Positions 30,601 through 38,924 of a DNA stretch of 64,000 bases are shown here, in pieces. Origin of the DNA: a virus; IMG/VR virus record IMGVR_UViG_3300011114_000356, positions 1 through 64,000 of that record, one strand, 5' to 3'. Position 1 is the first letter of the stretch, and each line of letters begins with the position of its first letter. A program made the translations under genes and the position numbers. The notes below the pieces were generated by a model. The model did no database searches, had not been told where the DNA came from, and saw nothing but the letters and a program-made list of their open reading frames with translations.

Positions 30601-33182
30601 GAAGTTTGGGCTACACCAGTGCTTTTTACACTTGCAAGGTGTTCTTGAAATTTTTTATCACTAAATGCTTCTGCTATAAACTCTCTAATATTTTTATGTC
30701 CATATAAAGTTGGTTTACCACGAGCAGCTTTCTTAGAGACTTCAAAAAGTTTTTCAACTTGTGCTTTAAATTCTGGATTGTAATCTATTGCATGAACTGT
30801 AGCAGCGTGAACTGCTTCATGAAGCAATACATCAAGATTAGCTTGAGGGAATATAAAGATATGATTATCAGTTCTTGTATAAAAGCCATGATAGATAAAT
30901 CTTCTTCTCATTACTATGTCATTAGAATTGTAGTAATGAACTTTTTTAACTGGATCTATTGTTAATAGGTGATCTATTAATTTAAGGAAAGCTTGTTTTT
31001 GTTCTTTAGTATAATTAAATGCATCTGGATTATTAACAAGTTCATTTCTGATGCTTTCTAAAGCTTCTCCTAAATTTTTAGAGTCTTTTGTAATAATTTG
31101 AATAAATGAAGATGGTAATTTACCTCGTGACCTCATGCCATGCGGAACTATTTTTCTTGGTCTGTTTATATGCTCTTCATATTTTTTCTCTAATAAAGAT
31201 TTTCTTTCTGCACGAGCTTGAATCTTTGGACCAAGTTGTTCAATAAAAGGCTTAATATTTTCTTGCGTCAAACCCATATCATTGTATCGAGTTTGATTGA
31301 TCTCATCTCTCATTTGGAATGGAAGATTTTTAAATGGCTCTAAACCAAAAGCATTCCATTCTTTTGCTGTATCTGCATTGTTAAAAGTTTGAACATATCT
31401 GTTTGCTTTAAAAATAAGTTGTGGTGGTATAGATACTGTACCATCCTCATTTTGAGTAGACTGTTGATATATCTCTTGTTGTAATTTTTGTGGAACTCTA
31501 TCAAATGATATATCTTCAGAAACATTAATATCCTTATGTCCTTGGCTCCAAGCTTCTTGCATTCTATACATAGGAGCAGATAGTGGCGGTTTTTCTTCTG
31601 GCGTAGTTTCTTCAGTTGGTTTTGTTTCTTCTGGCATAGTTAAAACTGGCTTCTCAGTTTCACCTTTAACTATTCTAACTAACTCTTCTTCAATTGCTTT
31701 TCGTTCTGTAGATCCAACATCTGTCATTGCTCTTTGTTCAAGAAGACTGACAATAGATTGTGCTTGTTCTTCATTTTGTGGAATAAAAGCTGTACCATTA
31801 GATTCATTATTAGTTAAAACTTGACCTGCTGGAACTAATTTACCGTCTTTATTTAAAACAAGATTAAGATCTCTTCCGCCATCTTTGCCTTTAAGAATAT
31901 AACCAAATGCACCTATATCTTGTTGTGGATGAAGAAAATTAGAACCTTGTTTATGTTGGAAGACTTGTACTCTCTGATCTCCAGAGCCCATAATAAAACC
32001 ATTATCATTTTTAATGACTTCTATAGGTTTTGTTTCTGCGACAGGAGGAACTTTTGGGGGAGCCTCTGGAGTTGGAGTTACAGGAGTAGATTCGGGAGCT
32101 GGAGCCTCAGGTGTTGCTTCTGGAGTAAAGTCAACAGGTTTGTTGTTAAGCTCATCCATCATCTTAGTGATGTCTTGAGCTGAACCAGGAGGAGTTGGAA
32201 TAGTAGGTGTTGGCGTATCAGGAGTTAAATTTTTTGTTTCTTCAGGAACTTTAATCTCTTCTTGTGTTTTTTCTAGCTCTTTTTCTTGAGCTTTTTTAGC
32301 ACGAGTAGATTCGTAAATATTGCCAGGAATAGATAATGCACCACCTAAGGCAGCACCACCCACAAAGTTTTCAAAATATTCTTTTCTTGCTTCTGGATCT
32401 GTTAAGTTAAGACCAGCTTGCATACGCTCTAGGACTTGTTGACCAACTTCAGTCAAGCCTTCAGCTGTCATTACCTTACCAGTTTTCAGTGAGTATTCAC
32501 CTGCAGCTCTGAGCATTGTTTTCTTAGCAATGTCTTCAGCTACATCTTCTGTGATCTTAACGCCAGCCTTAGTAAATAAATTACTAATACCTGGAATCAT
32601 ACGGAAACCGATAATGTCTAATGCAGCTTGCGGTACTGCAGCAGCACCCGCTTTAATAATATCTGCATCAGCTAATGTTTTACCTTCGTCAACTTGACGA
32701 CCTAAGTTACTACCTGTGTATTGACCAAACGATACACCAGCAGATGCTAGGCCAGCAGCTGTGACTGCCCCGATACCAGCACCTACGGCAGCTTCAGGAA
32801 GTAATGCTACACCCGCAGCAGCTGCCAAAGGAGCGGCCATATAAGCTGCAGATTGACCTGCGGTTTCTTTTAATTTTTCTAGGGGAGCTTCTGCCCAGCT
32901 TTTTTCTGTGGGCTTGAATATGCGTTGTGCTTCTTCTTCTTTTTCTTTTCTATACTCTTCAGCTTTCTTAGTATCCATGATACCAAGCTTACCTGCTGTA
33001 AGAGCTGTTTCGCCTTTAAGTCTTTCTACTGTAGATTTAAATCCGCCTAAAAAGCCCGTGTCAGGTCCACCCTCTGGCATCTTCTGATACGAGGTGTAAC
33101 GGGATAGTAAATCAGCTTGTGTAATGTCATCAGGCACACCCGTTATAACGGTGCCATCTGGCATCTGTACATCTATAGGCAT
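27576..33182 (-). CDS. Giant polyvalent virion-type protein with a metallopeptidase-like motif
   Basis: 1868 residues, the largest gene here. The N-terminus (PDGTVITGVPDDITQADLL) is a short motif shared by many large phage proteins. Then come a Gly/Ala-rich hydrophobic stretch (about 110-170), a Pro/Thr/Glu-rich linker (about 310-390), a zinc-protease signature HEAVH (788-792), and a C-terminal region (about 1450-1760; for example YMTIPYPLGFNIFPNFGR near 1580) resembling the large polyvalent protein-associated domain LPD38. Such proteins are packaged with DNA and delivered into the host. Last gene of the late operon. Confidence 0.65.
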   Translation of the reverse strand: MPIDVQMPDGTVITGVPDDITQADLLSRYTSYQKMPEGGPDTGFLGGFKSTVERLKGETALTAGKLGIMDTKKAEEYRKEKEEEAQRIFKPTEKSWAEAPLEKLKETAGQSAAYMAAPLAAAAGVALLPEAAVGAGIGAVTAAGLASAGVSFGQYTGSNLGRQVDEGKTLADADIIKAGAAAVPQAALDIIGFRMIPGISNLFTKAGVKITEDVAEDIAKKTMLRAAGEYSLKTGKVMTAEGLTEVGQQVLERMQAGLNLTDPEARKEYFENFVGGAALGGALSIPGNIYESTRAKKAQEKELEKTQEEIKVPEETKNLTPDTPTPTIPTPPGSAQDITKMMDELNNKPVDFTPEATPEAPAPESTPVTPTPEAPPKVPPVAETKPIEVIKNDNGFIMGSGDQRVQVFQHKQGSNFLHPQQDIGAFGYILKGKDGGRDLNLVLNKDGKLVPAGQVLTNNESNGTAFIPQNEEQAQSIVSLLEQRAMTDVGSTERKAIEEELVRIVKGETEKPVLTMPEETKPTEETTPEEKPPLSAPMYRMQEAWSQGHKDINVSEDISFDRVPQKLQQEIYQQSTQNEDGTVSIPPQLIFKANRYVQTFNNADTAKEWNAFGLEPFKNLPFQMRDEINQTRYNDMGLTQENIKPFIEQLGPKIQARAERKSLLEKKYEEHINRPRKIVPHGMRSRGKLPSSFIQIITKDSKNLGEALESIRNELVNNPDAFNYTKEQKQAFLKLIDHLLTIDPVKKVHYYNSNDIVMRRRFIYHGFYTRTDNHIFIFPQANLDVLLHEAVHAATVHAIDYNPEFKAQVEKLFEVSKKAARGKPTLYGHKNIREFIAEAFSDKKFQEHLASVKSTGVAQTSLWEEFKNLIKKMLNVSPDEATLFDDVMNVSGNLFTGKDLPGFMGEMKARGRYSDVLPSGKEVEPSGIRERIQRIFRRPQEIPAEIPQNTATNIYGQQVEGVWHGPTESKLDNILYHLQDKLIDTKRVQEIIQKAGRDIGNEWDVYGKEKLYHGRTADGLRQFLLKDLLPVINEMHSLKVTPEEMETFLHARHAEERNIQMNKINPDNAELRDKASGMSTADARAFLSNLNADKKRVLEQLAGKFDSMIRGTQQVLVDSGAETQSTVDLWNDMYKHYVPLFRKEDEIARAPGLVGVGQGLGSRGTFSKRAMGSLKAVDDILGNIIAQRERALIRAEKIRVGRALFGLVLQNANPKFWLAINPDAVKSKEALIAELNSLGLDDPEYLANNLMKEPTERYLKKQTQVTYDPDTGLPIDSTKEVVDSKINILNRYKDNVFPVRINGKDRYIFFNAKDPRALRMVQALRNLDVEQVSSVVGLLGQFTRWFKNVNTQYNPIFGFVNLNRDVQGALLNLSTTPIKGEQKAVLAGVLPAMRGVLNVLRDERKGITDTQGPWAQLFKDARANGFQTGYRESLVRTAEEKKFIQHTLDKMKDNNAKKAFGYIVNSLSDFNDMMENAIRLSAYKVALDKGLSKQDAAILAKDLTVNFDKKGQLTSNINSLYAFFNASVQGTDRIARTLLGPAGRKIIYGGMIAGGVQGVMLAAAGYGDDDPPEFVRERNFIVPLAGGKYMTIPYPLGFNIFPNFGRTAVELWLYGKPGERMANLSAAIADSFNPLGSTGFSLQTITPTALDPLMAVGQNKDAFGRPIFRPDRSTNPTPGYTRSRESSSEISKQLAYYLNLASGGSKYQKGYYSPTADEIDYYGGQLTGGLGREIMKVGQAVKSVSTGEELPSYRVPLAGRFYGEVGSQAAISQRFYKNITEMANYEQEAKGRRKNREDMSDFFKDHPEARLWRQANTVENKINALNKKKRELIDKKAPKERLQQIEEQKARMMEKFNNKVKALQKSAE

Positions 33183-33184
33183 AC

Positions 33185-35341
33185 TTATTTACCTTTTGGT
33201 AATTGGCCAAAGGATACTGTTTTTGTTGCTGTTGGTGCTGGTGTTGCTGGTGTTAAAGATAAATACTTTGCTGCATCAGGACTGCTTACTAATGCCTTAA
33301 GAGCCATTTTGTTTGAAAGGTCATCAATCTGTTCATCAGTAAGTTCTTGTGCACGGTTAGGATTAGCTCTATAAAGTTGTGTTGCATATTTCTCTTTAAG
33401 ATCACCATATAATTTAGTGTACGCAAGTTTGTTTGCATCTTCTTTAGTTTGAGCAAGATTAGCTGCTTGTATCTCAAGTCCTCTAAGGCCAATAAGTTTA
33501 TTCTCTTTAGCAGTTTGAGCTTGAATACCATAGCCAAGTAATTGTGCTTTACGTGCATCTTCTGCTTTTTCAGCTTCCACAGCTTGTTGTAAGAGAAGTT
33601 TCTTATCTGCTTGGTTAAGGCCAAGTTCTTTAGCATAGTAATCTAACGCATCAGCACCTGCTTCACCAATATTAGTTAATGCATATGGTGATGTGCCTGC
33701 CATCATTTTTAAGCCAAAACGAGTGAGAGCTTCTGGGCCAGACATTCTTGTTCTATCTGCAATAGATTTTTCAATAGCTTGTCTTTGTGCTTGAGTGTTT
33801 ACACTTTCAGTAGGTTGTTTCCACCAATTTTTAATTGCACCTACAAAGTCACCACCAGCAAATGGATCATTAGGATCTACTGGAGCTGCTGCTACAGGAG
33901 CTTTTTCTTTTGCTTTAGGTGCAGCCTTAGGTGCAGCTTTAGGTATATCACCACCACCTACGAATGCTAATAAACCACCACCCGCCATATTAACCATGTC
34001 GCCTGTACCAATCGTATCCAATCCTATACGATTTTGTGGTGCCATAGCCATTTGACTTGGATCTGGCATAGTTGTAGTAGGTAATGGTTGAGACATAATA
34101 TTACCAGCTAATGGATTAGCTTTAATATAACTACGATCTTGCATTAGTTCTTGTGCATATAGTTTATCCATAAGATCAGATCTTGGATTCATTGCAACTT
34201 GACCTAATTGTGGATCAGTAAAGCTCTTCATTGGAACTGCTGTACCACCACCTGCCATTTTCTTAATAGATGTTAATCCACCAGCTTTCTGACCACCGCC
34301 AAATTGATTAGCCATTGAAGCTAAACCAAGACCAGCTGTACCAAGACCTGCCAATTGAGATACTGCACTTGGAGGTGCTTGATACATTTGTGTAGAAGAT
34401 TGTTGCATTGGTAAACCACGGAGCATAGAGTTGAGAACACCCAATTGCATGAATGGGTATTGTTGTTCTGTAGCGTAGTTTTGAATAGCTTGGTTGATAA
34501 TGTTTTGTTGTTGTTGCTGTTGTTGTTGACCAAGTTGATTCTGAATATTAAAGATTCCTTGTTGTGCTTGTAGTTGTTGACCACCAAGACCAGCCAATTG
34601 ATTAGCAGCAGCAAGTTGTTGTGCCAATGCACCAGCTTGAGCTTGTTGACCTTGAAGTCCTAAGTTAGCACCAAATTGTTGAGCTTGTTGTGCTTGATTA
34701 AATGCTTGGTTGTAACCTTGACCAATAAGCTGATTCATTTGTTGATTCATGTTACGTCTATTTTCAGCAGCCATAAGAGCTTCACGAGTTCCACCAAATG
34801 CACCAGCACGAGCAGCCTGACCTTGTTGTTGTTGGCCAGTAATATCATATTGTCTACGAGCTTCAGCTAATTGTGGAGCTAAAGATGCAGATAGATATGG
34901 GTTCATGTAAGCTTGTGTGGCATATGGGTTTGTAGCCATGTTTGCATAGTTAGCACCAGCCATTCCCATTTGTGGGGCTAATGCACCAATTTGCATACCA
35001 GTGCCTAATGTTTGCCCTGTAGCTAAACCGTAGTTAGCTGGAAGATTTAAGTTTGCTGCACCAGATTGTGCATATTGTTGTAGCGGTGAAAAGCCAGCAA
35101 CATATTTTGTAGGATCAGCTGAATAAGGAACATATTTATTAAATGTCTTCATGCTAGGATCATAGATTTGAGCCTGCGTAGCATTAAGCATATTCTCTAC
35201 ATATGGACGTGCGTATTCTGGGATATTAGTTGTATAGCTAGTAGACTGTGTTGGTTGAGCTGAACCACCCCCGCCACCGCCTTTACCCTTGTTATATCCA
35301 GGATGTTGTAATACACCGATTCTAAATTTATTGTTAAACAT
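33185..35341 (-). CDS. Gln-rich internal virion protein
   Basis: 718 residues. A poly-Gly stretch near the N-terminus, a large region of Gln/Ala/Asn-rich helical repeats (about 160-310, including a run of eight Gln), Gly-rich AGGGTAVPM and MAGGGLLAFVGGG segments, an Ala/Pro/Lys linker and a charged helical C-terminus. This resembles pore-forming ejection proteins of short-tailed phages; no enzyme motif. Confidence 0.5.
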   Translation of the reverse strand: MFNNKFRIGVLQHPGYNKGKGGGGGGSAQPTQSTSYTTNIPEYARPYVENMLNATQAQIYDPSMKTFNKYVPYSADPTKYVAGFSPLQQYAQSGAANLNLPANYGLATGQTLGTGMQIGALAPQMGMAGANYANMATNPYATQAYMNPYLSASLAPQLAEARRQYDITGQQQQGQAARAGAFGGTREALMAAENRRNMNQQMNQLIGQGYNQAFNQAQQAQQFGANLGLQGQQAQAGALAQQLAAANQLAGLGGQQLQAQQGIFNIQNQLGQQQQQQQQNIINQAIQNYATEQQYPFMQLGVLNSMLRGLPMQQSSTQMYQAPPSAVSQLAGLGTAGLGLASMANQFGGGQKAGGLTSIKKMAGGGTAVPMKSFTDPQLGQVAMNPRSDLMDKLYAQELMQDRSYIKANPLAGNIMSQPLPTTTMPDPSQMAMAPQNRIGLDTIGTGDMVNMAGGGLLAFVGGGDIPKAAPKAAPKAKEKAPVAAAPVDPNDPFAGGDFVGAIKNWWKQPTESVNTQAQRQAIEKSIADRTRMSGPEALTRFGLKMMAGTSPYALTNIGEAGADALDYYAKELGLNQADKKLLLQQAVEAEKAEDARKAQLLGYGIQAQTAKENKLIGLRGLEIQAANLAQTKEDANKLAYTKLYGDLKEKYATQLYRANPNRAQELTDEQIDDLSNKMALKALVSSPDAAKYLSLTPATPAPTATKTVSFGQLPKGK

Positions 35342-35343
35342 AA

Positions 35344-35763
35344 TTAATTGTCCACTGGTAATTCATAAAAAACAAACCTTGCCTTATATCCTTCAGCTTC
35401 CCAGAACTTCTTCCAACCTGGTCTACCGTAGGACTCCATAACTTCTACTCCATGATCCTTGCAAAATCTTACAAGTATTGGAAAGCCTACAACTCTCCAA
35501 CTATGAAAATCTTTTCCGCCTACAAAGTGCAACATTAAAACTCTTTTACGAGGGTAATCATAAATCTCTGTAATCCAGAAACCTACAACACCTCTTTCGT
35601 CAAAAGCAATCCATAATTGCTGTGCTGGATTGTTAATAACCCCTTGACGCATATCATCTGCAGTATAACGACCATAAGTGTATTTAGCACACTTCTCTGC
35701 ATAAGCATTTATATCTGGCCATACACGATCAATATATTCTTTAGGTACTAAAGAGACATCCAT
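35344..35763 (-). CDS. GNAT-fold acetyltransferase-like protein
   Basis: 139 residues with the GNAT layout: QLWIAFDERGVVGFWITEIY (beta strands), VLMLHFVGGKDFHSWRVVGF, and VEVMESYGRPGWKKFWEAEGYK. The pyrophosphate-binding loop is degenerate, so catalysis is doubtful. T7-like phages have a comparable GNAT-like gene (gp13) near their internal virion genes, which fits the neighbourhood. Confidence 0.6.
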   Translation of the reverse strand: MDVSLVPKEYIDRVWPDINAYAEKCAKYTYGRYTADDMRQGVINNPAQQLWIAFDERGVVGFWITEIYDYPRKRVLMLHFVGGKDFHSWRVVGFPILVRFCKDHGVEVMESYGRPGWKKFWEAEGYKARFVFYELPVDN

Positions 35764-36404
35764 TAGATCTGTGTGTTGTTTCTATTCATCATAAAAGATA
35801 ACTGTTGTAATGCATCAGGTCCTGTAGCTCCTGGAGGAGGTGCAACATTATTATTAGTATTGCCACCACCAGCAGATGTATTGCTTGATGTATAGTAATT
35901 ACCATAAGGATTCCAGTTTTGTCCTTGATAACCACCATAAGGACGACCATTTAATCCTGGACGGCTAAACATAGATTCTTGTTGTTGACCATATGGAATA
36001 CCACCAAAAGAACCTACAGTGCCTTGCGGTGCATATGGGTTTGTATTTTGTTGATTAAATACACCAGAACTATATAACCCAGCTAATACAGATGCTAAAC
36101 CACTATCACTATTCACACCATTGTTAAATGCTTCACCAGTAGGCTGTTGGTATGATGAGTTATAAACCTGCGGTTCAGTTGTTGATGGTTGAAAGTTATT
36201 AGTGTTTAAAGAATTTCCTAAGTAGTTTCTATCTGTTTGTCCAACCATTCCACCCAATATAGATGTTAAAAGATTTCCTGATGAACCTGAGTTATTTGTT
36301 GTGTAATATTGTTTTCTTGATGAATCATAATACACTGGCTGACCATTGCTTGTTGCTTGGCCTCCACCTTTACCTGATCCACCTACTCCACTACCCATAC
36401 CCAT
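35763..36404 (-). CDS. Low-complexity Gly/Asn/Gln-rich virion-region protein
   Basis: 213 residues, mostly disordered: Gly-rich start, many Asn, Ser, Gln and Tyr, repeated YGG/YGQ/YGN-like pieces, and a short structured end (DALQQLSFMMNRNN). Probably a minor virion protein. Its stop region overlaps the GNAT gene start by one base. Confidence 0.45.
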   Translation of the reverse strand: MGMGSGVGGSGKGGGQATSNGQPVYYDSSRKQYYTTNNSGSSGNLLTSILGGMVGQTDRNYLGNSLNTNNFQPSTTEPQVYNSSYQQPTGEAFNNGVNSDSGLASVLAGLYSSGVFNQQNTNPYAPQGTVGSFGGIPYGQQQESMFSRPGLNGRPYGGYQGQNWNPYGNYYTSSNTSAGGGNTNNNVAPPPGATGPDALQQLSFMMNRNNTQI

Positions 36405-36413
36405 AATCTTGTC

Positions 36414-37988
36414 CTATGCTGGTAATAATTTATATGCTTTAGTATCTGCTGCTATATCTTTTGCTTTAGCACGTTTAGCTTTAACACGATCCATCATATC
36501 ATATAAACGTTTAGCACCAGCATCTGTTGAACCATTGCCTAATTCAGAAACAATTCTTGCTGGTATAACAAACTCACCTTCAGCTAATCTTGCTGGTTGC
36601 TTACCTGCAATAGAAGCTGGAATAGAATCAGACACGCCATCACCTGGGCCTTTAAGTAATCGACCACCATCTGAGTAATCACCTAAACCACTATGCATAA
36701 TACCACCTGACTTAGCTGATTTATAGTAATCATTTAATATTTGTTGTTGAGCTTGTTGAGCCATGACTTCATCACTTAATGCTGGTTCTGTATTAATAGC
36801 ACCTAATGTGCCAATAGATTCTAAATCTGGTAATCGTTTTGTTGACATACCAGTTGATTTTTTAATATCTTTTAAAACTGCTAATGATCTCTCATAAGGA
36901 TCTAATCCAGCGTATTTTCTTTCATCTTCATAGATGCCTACATCGCCTTGTTCTGGTATTTGTGCCATAGGTCTTTTAGTTGCCATTCCAATACCAGACA
37001 TTACATCTTGACTAGATCTAAGTATTTTAGATGCATCTACTGATCTGCCTTTTGCATATCTTTCAACATCAGCTAAACCACCATCGTTCATACCATATGG
37101 ACGTGCTCTGTAGTCTGGATATTGTGCTGTGTAATATGGATTAGGCTGTGTTGGGAAAGAACCTTTAAAGTCAGGACTTAATCGTTTTAATCCAAATGGG
37201 TTTTGATCTTGAGTTGTGTTAGGAATTTTTCCATAATTTGGTTTTAATGCTTCCAAAGCTAATGGTGATAATGCCATAGCTGTATTCCAACCAACACCAT
37301 CACGAGAGAAAAATTCACCAGGTTTATCTTTAATGCCTTGTAGTCCAGTAGTAAATTTATCCCATTCAGACATTGGAGGAGTGCTAAAACCAGAAGACGC
37401 TACTTGTCTTGCCATTTCAGGAGCTATGGTTTGTCCTGTTGCAGTTTTTGTTCCTACTGCACCAATATTAGCTAAACCACCCGTAGTATCTATGAGTTGT
37501 GGGGATCCTAACATAGACGGTGCACCCATGGTATTAATTGGTGTATAAACAGAAGTATCTAATGCGGCATTTTGAACAGCAGCAGTTTGTGCACCAACTA
37601 CATCACCGCCTTTTTGTACAAGATTTGCTGCATTTTTAATATCTCCAGCTAACTTACCGCCTGACCATGCACCAAGACCTGCCATGATGCCTTGACCAAT
37701 ATCTCCAGTCATTGCATAGCTTAAGAGTCCTACACCACCAGCAATCCATGGAAGCATAGATGCTGGAGCAAATGCTGCACCAGCCGCTCCTAAAACGGTA
37801 GGCACAATGGCATCTAAAAAGCCAGCTTCTGGAAGTCCTGTTTTAGGGTTCTTTGATAATGGTTGACCAAGATGGTCTAAAGATAACTTATTAAGAGCTT
37901 TAAGCTCGTTAGGAGTCATGTGGACTAGATGGGTATCTTTTCCACGTCCTTGGGATTCTAAATGTTTGGCGGCTAGGGCTAGACTCAT
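36414..37988 (-). CDS. Internal virion protein candidate
   Basis: 524 residues. Two hydrophobic Ala/Gly-rich segments (about 58-110: FLDAIVPTVLGAAGAAFAPA and TGDIGQGIMAGLGAWSGG), a long polar middle, and near the C-terminus a motif found in many phage internal proteins (GEFVIPARIVSELGNGSTDA, then GAKRLYDMMDRVKAKR). Likely ejected with the DNA. Confidence 0.55.
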   Translation of the reverse strand: MSLALAAKHLESQGRGKDTHLVHMTPNELKALNKLSLDHLGQPLSKNPKTGLPEAGFLDAIVPTVLGAAGAAFAPASMLPWIAGGVGLLSYAMTGDIGQGIMAGLGAWSGGKLAGDIKNAANLVQKGGDVVGAQTAAVQNAALDTSVYTPINTMGAPSMLGSPQLIDTTGGLANIGAVGTKTATGQTIAPEMARQVASSGFSTPPMSEWDKFTTGLQGIKDKPGEFFSRDGVGWNTAMALSPLALEALKPNYGKIPNTTQDQNPFGLKRLSPDFKGSFPTQPNPYYTAQYPDYRARPYGMNDGGLADVERYAKGRSVDASKILRSSQDVMSGIGMATKRPMAQIPEQGDVGIYEDERKYAGLDPYERSLAVLKDIKKSTGMSTKRLPDLESIGTLGAINTEPALSDEVMAQQAQQQILNDYYKSAKSGGIMHSGLGDYSDGGRLLKGPGDGVSDSIPASIAGKQPARLAEGEFVIPARIVSELGNGSTDAGAKRLYDMMDRVKAKRAKAKDIAADTKAYKLLPA

Positions 37989-38063
37989 AATTTCACCATA
38001 ATGTTAATATTGACATTTTAAACTATTTCTACTAAAAATCATTGCTTTTTCTTGCCTTTCTTA

Positions 38064-38924
38064 CTAGTACAAGGCTGATACAAACGTTGCTGTCAGTATG
38101 ACTGACGGGGATGCTGGATGCACAGGAGCTGTTCCAGGTGGATAAGTACCAGCTACCGTATTGCCTGAGTTTGAAGCCATCATCAACTGAATATTACCCC
38201 CTGCATTTACAGCTACCACTAAGTTCCAAGAGATAATTGCAGCACCTATACCACCAGCGTGTTTTGATGGTATTGATACAATCCCAGCTGTATTAGGTAT
38301 ATCAACCGTATTCTGTCTAAACCAAAGTGTTACGTTGTCTATTGAACTAGTAGCATTTATAAGTTGAATACTAAACTGGATGTTGTAATATCCAGACACA
38401 GCAAATACAACTTTTGTGTTGTCTAAAGGGTCTAAAGCTACTTGATTGCTAGCATCTGTTGTATCAAACGGAATAGCTAAAGCTGTAGTTGAAGATGGTA
38501 CTGCCTGAGCTTCTGAAACATAAACACCCGCAGCATGTGAAGAACCAGTAGATCCATATGCAGACCGAGTAATTCCTGTAAACGTAGTTGCAGTTTTGCC
38601 TGTGTATCTAATTAGTTCTTGTTCAATAAGAATAGTGCCAGCAGATGCAAACCCAGCAGTAGAACCAACCACTATAGTAGCGGTTGAAGAGCTGTTAGGG
38701 ATTGCATTAGTTAAGGTAGTATATCCATCTTGATGAAACGCACCATTAGGAAATCTAATTAAACCGCCACCAATGTTACTAGCTAAAGCTCTTGTATAGT
38801 TATCTAATTGGTTAAAATACAAACGTAAGATATTTGAATACTGATCTTCGTATTGTTTTTGATAATCTTCCGTAGCAACAGGTAAACTTGGTGCAATTGT
38901 ATTTCTTAATACATTATCAGCCAT
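38064..38924 (-). CDS. Tail-associated protein with C1q/jelly-roll-like C-terminus
   Basis: 286 residues: a helical N-terminus (EDYQKQYEDQYSNILRLYFN), a central GSTAGFASAGTILIEQELIR module typical of phage tail proteins, and a beta-rich C-terminal domain (VVFAVSGYYNIQFSIQLINA) of the C1q/TNF jelly-roll type. It may bind the hub or a receptor. The 75 bases before it hold no gene. Confidence 0.5.
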   Translation of the reverse strand: MADNVLRNTIAPSLPVATEDYQKQYEDQYSNILRLYFNQLDNYTRALASNIGGGLIRFPNGAFHQDGYTTLTNAIPNSSSTATIVVGSTAGFASAGTILIEQELIRYTGKTATTFTGITRSAYGSTGSSHAAGVYVSEAQAVPSSTTALAIPFDTTDASNQVALDPLDNTKVVFAVSGYYNIQFSIQLINATSSIDNVTLWFRQNTVDIPNTAGIVSIPSKHAGGIGAAIISWNLVVAVNAGGNIQLMMASNSGNTVAGTYPPGTAPVHPASPSVILTATFVSALY

